Origin: JAAFIP01 sp043778205
GTDB taxonomy: Bacteria > Pseudomonadota > Gammaproteobacteria > Burkholderiales > Burkholderiaceae_C
Length of the DNA stretch: 64,000 nt
NCBI GenBank assembly: GCA_043778205.1
Contig: JAYWGO010000075.1
Span: forward strand, 6,365-70,364
Reading direction: 5' to 3'
Shown here piece by piece: positions 61,140 to 64,000 of this stretch. The notes beneath the pieces were generated by a model. The model was given only the letters and a program-made list of their open reading frames with translations. It had not been told where the DNA came from and searched no databases. The position numbers and the translations under genes were made by a program. Position 1 is the stretch's first letter. Every line of letters starts with the position of its first letter.

Positions 61140-62081
61140 ATGGTACAAGCTATTTACTTTCACCACTACCCCACATCGCCTTTCGCAGAGAAGGTGCGTG
61201 CTATTTTTGGCTACAAGGGGATGGCGTGGCATTCGGTGTTGCAGCCGCAGATCATGCCTAAGCCTGATTTGGTGGCGTTGACCGGGGGTTATCGGCGCAT
61301 ACCGGTGCTGCAGATTGGCAACGATGTGGTGTGCGACACTGCGCTGATTTGCGATGTGCTAGAGCATCTGCAGCCTGCCAAGCCGCTGTACCCAGCGGGC
61401 ATCAAAGGCGCGGCGCGCACGGTGGCGCAGTGGGCGGACAGTACCTTGTTTTGGGTGGCGATGGCCTACAATTTTTCGCCGCCAGGCGCTGCGCACATGT
61501 TTGCAGGCCGTCCGCCTGAGGCGCTGGCAGCATTTGCCGAAGACCGCAAAGCCATGCGCGCGGGCGCACCGCGCATGAACGTGCAAGATGCTGCGCCCGC
61601 TTACAAAAGCTATTTGCGCCGCATTAACACCATGGTGGACGGTCAAGACTTCGTACTGGGTGCCCAGCCCTCAGTGGCCGACTTTTCAATTTACCACCCG
61701 CTGTGGTTCACCCGCAATATTGCGCCACTGGCAGGTATTTTGGACGCAACGCCCGCCGTACTGGCCTGGATGGACCGTATCAAGGCACTGGGCCACGGCA
61801 GCATGCTTAAAAGTACTGCTGCAGATGCCATAGCTGTCTGTGCTTCATTTCAGGGTACTAACCACTTGTTTGATGTAAAAAACGAGGTGTTTCAAGACGA
61901 GCACGGCATTGCTCTGGGCGCGCAGGTCAGCATCACGGCAGAAAGCTTTGGTTTAGAGAGCACAGTGGGCACATTGGTAGCGGCCACGCGCACCCGCTAC
62001 ACCCTGCGCCGGGTAGACGAGCGCGCAGGCATAGTGCATGTGCATTTCCCGCGCATTGGCTTTGTGCTTAAGGCGGTGTAA
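61140..62081 (+). CDS. Glutathione S-transferase family protein with C-terminal extension
   Basis: The 313-residue protein has an N-terminal thioredoxin-like GST domain (HHYPTSPFAEKVRAIFGYKG, RIPVLQIG, CDTALICDVLE) and an alpha-helical GST C domain to about residue 220 (QPSVADFSIYHPLW). The final 90 residues form a beta-rich domain unlike standard GSTs. The stretch STAADAIAVCASFQGT, near residues 225-240 at the junction, is coded by DNA resembling the interspersed repeat. The substrate is unknown. The next gene starts directly after its stop. Confidence 0.82.
   Translation: MVQAIYFHHYPTSPFAEKVRAIFGYKGMAWHSVLQPQIMPKPDLVALTGGYRRIPVLQIGNDVVCDTALICDVLEHLQPAKPLYPAGIKGAARTVAQWADSTLFWVAMAYNFSPPGAAHMFAGRPPEALAAFAEDRKAMRAGAPRMNVQDAAPAYKSYLRRINTMVDGQDFVLGAQPSVADFSIYHPLWFTRNIAPLAGILDATPAVLAWMDRIKALGHGSMLKSTAADAIAVCASFQGTNHLFDVKNEVFQDEHGIALGAQVSITAESFGLESTVGTLVAATRTRYTLRRVDERAGIVHVHFPRIGFVLKAV
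61811..61858 (-). repeat. Possible interspersed repeat copy J, inside the GST-like gene
   Basis: On the minus strand it reads ACCCTGAAATGAAGCACAGA then CAGCTATGGC, matching the repeat core with several changes. It lies at the junction of the two GST-like protein parts. Confidence 0.45.
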
Positions 62082-62543
62082 ATGGCCGTGGCGATAGACA
62101 CTGTTGTTTGGCAGACCGCTGCCTACGAAGCGCTGACGGTGCCGCAGCTGTATGCTGTACTGCAGCTGCGCAGCGAAGTGTTTGTGCTGGAGCAAAACTG
62201 CCTGTACCAAGACATAGACGGTGCCGATGCACAGGCAGTGCATGTGATGGGCTGGGCTGGCGCATCCTTGGTTGCCTACGCGCGTTGCTTTCCTTCAGGG
62301 GTAAAGTTTGCACAGGCCAGCATGGGCCGCGTAATTACCAGTGCCGCCTTGCGCGGCGCGGGCGCAGGCCCGGTGCTGGTGCAGCAGGCCATAGCTTGCA
62401 TAGAGCAGCAATGGGGGGCGCAGCCCATCCGTATCGGCGCGCAGGCGCATTTGAACAAGTTTTACGGCAAGCTAGGTTTTGTAGAAACTGGCGCGCCTTA
62501 CATTGAAGACGGCATACCGCACATAGAGATGCTACGGCCTTGA
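62082..62543 (+). CDS. GNAT N-acetyltransferase, ElaA-like
   Basis: This 153-residue protein has the ElaA pattern: LYAVLQLRSEVFVLEQNCLY, YQDIDGADAQAVHV, an acetyl-CoA-binding loop MGRVITSAALRGAGAGPVL, and GAQAHLNKFYGKLGFVETG. It should acetylate an amine; the target is unknown. The start codon directly follows the stop of the GST-like gene (TAAATG), so translation is coupled. Confidence 0.9.
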   Translation: MAVAIDTVVWQTAAYEALTVPQLYAVLQLRSEVFVLEQNCLYQDIDGADAQAVHVMGWAGASLVAYARCFPSGVKFAQASMGRVITSAALRGAGAGPVLVQQAIACIEQQWGAQPIRIGAQAHLNKFYGKLGFVETGAPYIEDGIPHIEMLRP

Positions 62544-62576
62544 TTTATATTTGATTTTTAACTTTTTGGAGACCCC

Positions 62577-63485
62577 ATGATCACAGATTTCAAAGGCAAA
62601 ACCGCCGTACTCACCGGTGCTGGCTCGGGCTTTGGCCTAGAGTGTGCGCGCATTGGCGCTAAGCTGGGCATGAACTTGGTGCTAGCAGATGTGCAGCGCG
62701 ATGCGCTGGACAAAGCGGTGGCTGAAGTTACCAGCATGGGCGCCCAGGTGCTGCCGTTTCAACTCGATGTGTCCAAGGCAGCGCAAGTAGAAGCCATGGG
62801 CGCGGCCACGCTGGCCCGCTTTGGCGCGCCGCATCTGGTGTTTAACAATGCAGGCATCGGCGCAGGTGGCCTGATCTGGGAGAACACTGCCAAAGACTGG
62901 GAGTGGGTGCTGGGCGTGAACGTGATGGGTGTTGCCCATGGCGTGCGTGTATTTACCCCCATGATGCTAGAGGCCGCTAAAAACGACTCTGAGTACCAAG
63001 GCCATATTGTCAATACCGCCAGCATGGCGGGTTTGCTCAATGCCCCTAACATGGGTGTGTACAACGTGAGCAAACATGCGGTGGTCAGCTTAAGCGAGAC
63101 GCTGTACCAAGACTTGCAGTTGGTGACTGACCAAGTGAGTGCATCGGTGCTGTGCCCTTTCTTTGTGCCTACTGGTATCAGCCTGAGCCACCGCAACCGT
63201 CCTGAAGAGTTTAAGCAGCGCGATGTTAAGCCAAGCAAAAGCCAAATGATCAGCCAGGCGATGAGCGAGAAGGCAGTGGGCAGCGGCAAAGTAAGCGCAG
63301 CCGACGTAGCGCAAATGGTGTTTGATGCTGTAGCCCAAGGCAAGTTTTACATCTACAGCCACCCCAAAGCCATCAGCTCAGTGCAAACGCGCCTAGAAGA
63401 CGTGCTGCAAGCCCGTAACCCTACCGACCCGTTTGCAGGCAAACCAGAGATTGGCGAAGGCCTGCGCGCTGCACTGCGGGCATAG
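62577..63485 (+). CDS. Short-chain dehydrogenase/reductase
   Basis: This 302-residue classical SDR has TGAGSGFGLE (cofactor loop), VFNNAGIGAGG, and NTASMAGLL with YNVSKHAV for the catalytic Ser, Tyr and Lys. The extended C-terminal part with DVAQMVFDAVAQGKFYIYSHP is common to SDRs of this subgroup, which act on diverse alcohols. A GGAG site lies shortly before the ATG. It is the last clear gene in the window. Confidence 0.9.
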   Translation: MITDFKGKTAVLTGAGSGFGLECARIGAKLGMNLVLADVQRDALDKAVAEVTSMGAQVLPFQLDVSKAAQVEAMGAATLARFGAPHLVFNNAGIGAGGLIWENTAKDWEWVLGVNVMGVAHGVRVFTPMMLEAAKNDSEYQGHIVNTASMAGLLNAPNMGVYNVSKHAVVSLSETLYQDLQLVTDQVSASVLCPFFVPTGISLSHRNRPEEFKQRDVKPSKSQMISQAMSEKAVGSGKVSAADVAQMVFDAVAQGKFYIYSHPKAISSVQTRLEDVLQARNPTDPFAGKPEIGEGLRAALRA

Positions 63486-63512
63486 ATTGGCAATCTGCGG
63501 GTTTTGCAGTAG

Positions 63513-63572
63513 GCTATTACTATATTGATAGCAAACTGTTTAGCATTTCCTTGGGTCGTAGGGCTATTTTTC
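63513..63572 (-). repeat. Interspersed repeat copy I
   Basis: On the minus strand the core is ACGACCCAAGGAAATGCTAA followed by ACAGTTTGCTATCAATATAG, then TAATAG. It lies 28 bp after the SDR stop. Confidence 0.75.
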
Positions 63573-63647
63573 TTGGGAATCTTGGTTTTTTGGGTTTTGT
63601 GGCTTTCTGAGGCTTTTGAAGATTGCTTTCCTTGCTTTTGTACATTA

Positions 63648-63982
63648 GCGCCGCTTGAGTGTGGCCTTGCTGCAAAATCTTCCAAAATCACGCGCAGGTA
63701 GCCTAAGTATTTGCCCGTTTGGTAGTACGACGCGCCTTCGCTCCAGTTTGCAAATAACACGCTCCCATCGCTTCTCCCTGGCAACTTTGGTAGTTGAAGG
63801 CACGCGACGCAGGTGCATGTGACAGTGACCGGCAGCTACTAGCCCAAGACCGGGAACACGCAAGGCTACGTGTGTATCGGCAATCGAAACCGTGGCTCTC
63901 TTCGCATCAAATGCCCCCAAACCAAACCGGCAAAGCGTCGATTGAGTGTGGCCTTGATGAAAATCTGGAAAAAGGCGCGCGG
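63648..63982 (+). repeat. Direct repeat pair of about 50 bp, 237 bp apart
   Basis: The copies at 63648-63697 and 63935-63982 share TTGAGTGTGGCCTTG and an AAAATCT...CGCGC end with a few changes. On the minus strand both encode the same KATL-x-RR motif in the same frame, one followed by a stop. This could be a duplicated gene end or the scar of an insertion. Confidence 0.65.
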
Positions 63983-64000
63983 TGCAAAAGCTAGCCTAGC

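Larger units (their letters stand above)
63486..64000. other. 515-bp terminal region without a confident gene
   Basis: The first part holds repeat copy I. The rest contains two frames on the minus strand, 63353-63784 (running into the SDR gene antisense) and 63645-63920 (91 codons), neither of which I recognise. A direct repeat of about 50 bp is present at both ends. The region looks like worn sequence, but a gene continuing past the window edge cannot be excluded. Confidence 0.5.

Noticed and set aside
1..64000. tRNA, rRNA, CRISPR arrays, insertion sequences, integrases and phage genes
   Set aside because: I looked for conserved RNA sequences, regularly spaced repeats and transposase or integrase motifs and saw none that I could support.

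Overview
The window looks like chromosomal DNA of a betaproteobacterium of the order Burkholderiales, most likely family Comamonadaceae. The grounds are the gene repertoire (a pmd-type protocatechuate 4,5-cleavage operon, a FimV-like protein with a Burkholderiales-type C-terminus, a liv transporter next to fatty-acid oxidation genes), the moderately GC-rich codon use, and a short interspersed repeat of a kind I associate with this family. I see no rRNA, tRNA, CRISPR array, insertion sequence or prophage. The genus cannot be fixed from sequence reading alone.

Layout. 1-2.7 kb is a worn accessory patch: the 3' end of a RhuM-family gene, a deleted and frameshifted SUI1/YciH gene, an orphan SGNH hydrolase, a second YciH-like scrap and a PNPOx-like flavoprotein. 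2.7-10.4 kb holds a membrane protein, a PaaG/PaaH-like beta-oxidation pair, a FimV-like protein, an MFS exporter and a D-2-hydroxyacid dehydrogenase. 10.4-14.1 kb is a divergent signalling pair: a receiver-adenylate cyclase-Ser/Thr kinase fusion facing a double-PAS histidine kinase. 14.2-20 kb has a phosphoethanolamine transferase and a molybdenum-cofactor cluster (moeA, a glutathione peroxidase, moaA, mobA). 20-31 kb mixes a DUF4864 protein, nitronate monooxygenase, amidase, LuxR regulator, a wax ester/triacylglycerol synthase operon, a cupin with a divergent AraC regulator, and an FHA protein.

30.3-37.4 kb is a LysR gene divergent from seven tightly packed genes, pmdU-E-F-D-A-B-C, which take protocatechuate to pyruvate and oxaloacetate by meta (4,5) cleavage. 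37.4-45.1 kb carries a large secreted nuclease lipoprotein, N-formylglutamate amidohydrolase, a periplasmic parvulin, BolA, YciB, MsrB and SelO. 45.2-63.5 kb is an acyl-CoA catabolism region: acyl-CoA synthetase, livKHMGF, a bifunctional FadB/FadJ-like protein, thiolase, acyl-CoA dehydrogenase, two SDRs, a thioesterase, an MDR-type reductase, a GST-like protein and a GNAT enzyme. Together these could import a substrate, activate it and oxidise it as its CoA ester.

Three things stand out. First, a roughly 45-bp interspersed repeat occurs at least ten times, between genes and also in frame inside moeA, the phosphoethanolamine transferase and probably the GST gene. Second, one protein combines a two-component receiver, a cyclic-nucleotide cyclase and a eukaryote-type kinase. 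Third, the LivG/LivF ATPase pair appears to have all its motif deviations in the same one of its two composite ATP sites. Several genes also contain in-frame tandem duplications of 15-24 bp.
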